Shown here piece after piece: positions 62,996 to 64,000 of a DNA stretch of 64,000 nucleotides. This DNA comes from Methylobacterium phyllostachyos (lineage in GTDB: Bacteria; Pseudomonadota; Alphaproteobacteria; Rhizobiales; Beijerinckiaceae). Both the position numbers and the translations under genes were made by a program. The stretch covers positions 1-64,000 of the forward strand of contig NZ_FNHS01000011.1 of assembly GCF_900103445.1 (NCBI RefSeq), given 5' to 3'. A model generated the notes under the pieces. That model had not been told where the DNA came from, ran no database searches, and saw nothing but the letters and a program-made list of their open reading frames with translations. The first letter of the stretch is position 1; each line of letters starts with the position of its first letter.

Positions 62996-64000
62996 TCAGG
63001 GTTCGGAGATGGCGGCGGCCAGGCCAGGCAGATGCTCCGCGTGCCAGGCCTTCAGCTCGGCCAGGGCCGGATGGGCGAGGTTGCGCGCGAGGTAGCCCTC
63101 GATCCGCGGGAGGTGGGCGAGGTAGCCGGGCTTGCCGTCGCGCCGGTCGAGGCGCGCGAAGATGCCGAGGATTTTCGTGGCCCGCTGCGCGGCCAGCAAC
63201 GCGTAGGCGGTCGCGAAGGCACCGACATCGAAGGCGGGGTCGCGGCCGCGCCGCTCCCGCGCGTAGAGGCCCAGCAGCCGCAGCTCGAACTCGGCGCTGG
63301 CATCGACCCGGGCGTCCTGCAGCAGCGAGGCGACGTCGTAGGCTGGGTGGCCCATGACAGCGTCCTGGAAGTCGATCACCCCAACCCGCTCCAGCCCGTC
63401 CCGCTCGGGCAGCCAGATCAGGTTGGGGGAATGGTAGTCGCGCAGCGTCCAGGTCGGCCGGTCGGGGATCGCGCCCTTGAGCGCGTCCCGCCACAGATCC
63501 ACGAAGTCCGACCGCGCCTCAGCCGACAGGGTGACGTCCCGGATCGCGGGGGCGTACCACTCGGGCATCAGTTCCGCCTCGAACAGCAGCGCCTCCGTGT
63601 CGTAGGGCGGCAGCACGTGGTCGATCCCCTCCGCCACCGGCAGGGTCGCGGGCAGCGGCGTGGCGTGGAGCTTGGCGAGCAGCCGCACCGCCTCGGCGTA
63701 GCGCTCGGGCCGCGGGGCGCCGGCCTCGATCACCGGCTCGCTGCCGAGATCCTCCAGGATCAGCAGCCCCTCGGCGAGGTCCTCGCCGTAGATCTTCGGC
63801 GCCGAGAAGCCCAAGGCCCGCAGGCCCCGGTCGAGGGCCACGAAGGCGTGGACGCTCTCGGCCAGATGCACGATCGCGCTGTAGGGCTTGCCGTCGCGCA
63901 CCGGCGGCCCGTCCGGCCGGGGCGGGGCGATCATCAGGACGGCGCTGGTCCCGTCGGGCTTGGTCAGGCGCTCGTAGGCGCGGGAGGAGGCGTCGCCCTG
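62996..64000 (-). CDS. amgK: aminoglycoside-phosphotransferase-like sugar kinase AmgK (5'-partial)
   Basis: The visible 334 residues are an APH-type kinase: HLAESVHAFVALDRGLRALG, ILEDLGSEPVI, the catalytic RDYHSPNLIWLPERDG, and the metal-binding VIDFQDAVMGHPAYDVASLL. AmgK phosphorylates MurNAc/GlcNAc C1 for MurU. The frame continues to the edge through GDASSRAYERL, so 63934 is not the true start. In many alphaproteobacteria the kinase is fused behind a TsaE domain; that part would lie outside the window. Confidence 0.88.
   Translation of the reverse strand, partial: QGDASSRAYERLTKPDGTSAVLMIAPPRPDGPPVRDGKPYSAIVHLAESVHAFVALDRGLRALGFSAPKIYGEDLAEGLLILEDLGSEPVIEAGAPRPERYAEAVRLLAKLHATPLPATLPVAEGIDHVLPPYDTEALLFEAELMPEWYAPAIRDVTLSAEARSDFVDLWRDALKGAIPDRPTWTLRDYHSPNLIWLPERDGLERVGVIDFQDAVMGHPAYDVASLLQDARVDASAEFELRLLGLYARERRGRDPAFDVGAFATAYALLAAQRATKILGIFARLDRRDGKPGYLAHLPRIEGYLARNLAHPALAELKAWHAEHLPGLAAAISEP

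Overview
The window is GC-rich and densely packed with genes. It reads as a chromosome segment of a Hyphomicrobiales alphaproteobacterium, most likely Methylobacterium or a close relative. The basis is the MucR-type regulator, a DUF1491 protein, an RNase E with a large acidic insertion in its S1 domain, a DUF2336 protein, the dgcN-dgcA pair, an uraD/uraH ureide cluster and an amgK-murU pair. The genus is an inference from gene content, not a database match.

Layout. 1-5012 is accessory DNA: a truncated IS3-family end, an acetyltransferase with a translationally coupled small partner, a dead IS5-family element with a TTA target duplication, three tiny ORFs, and a tyrosine integrase whose gene faces the 3' end of tRNA-Ser(CGA). 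This is the edge of a tRNA-integrated island whose other end lies left of the window. 5090-15665 is chromosomal: RecD-like helicase, hemF, thioesterase, MucR, cupin, GNAT, DUF2336, histidine kinase, peptidoglycan-binding protein and DUF1491. 16172-18316 is a chemoreceptor whose 5' half is clearly more AT-rich than its surroundings. 18445-25005 carries a ketopantoate-reductase-like gene, dgcN-dgcA (D-glutamate catabolism), ornithine decarboxylase with a long leader, and two acetyltransferases. 25113-29328 holds a flippase and glcE-glcF without glcD. 29398-29973 is a RelE/HigA-type toxin-antitoxin pair with a strong, apparently leaderless promoter overlapped by two operator-like palindromes.

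30568-33693 is rne, followed by two hairpin terminators and a soluble chemoreceptor-like protein. 35131-36561 is a purine/ureide cluster with uraD and two uraH-type genes, one with a Tat signal. 37209-40594 is a divergent acid-sugar locus (KdgT-type transporter against DUF1537 kinase plus PdxA2). 40820-43126 holds yidD, an IscU/SufU-like scaffold, folE and hisI. 43123-51355 holds a patatin, a PhoD phosphatase, a CBS protein, a rhomboid protease, PAS and double-PilZ proteins, SCO, PRC-barrel and trmL. 52416-59331 holds selO, small proteins, an acetyltransferase-flippase operon and gpmI. 59615-60528 encodes two tandem paralogues of a family I do not recognise. 60724-62033 is gene-poor with an IS3 relic beside tRNA-Arg(ACG). 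The right edge is murU and the 3' part of amgK (peptidoglycan recycling).

Three families of long palindromic intergenic repeats are scattered through the window: A at 27877 and 40623, B at 46047 and 57450, C at 44132. I saw no CRISPR array, rRNA or prophage structural gene. The best candidates for new biology are the tandem unknown paralogues, the toxin-antitoxin control region, the paired cytosolic/exported uraH genes, the cysteine-less MucR and the ornithine decarboxylase leader.
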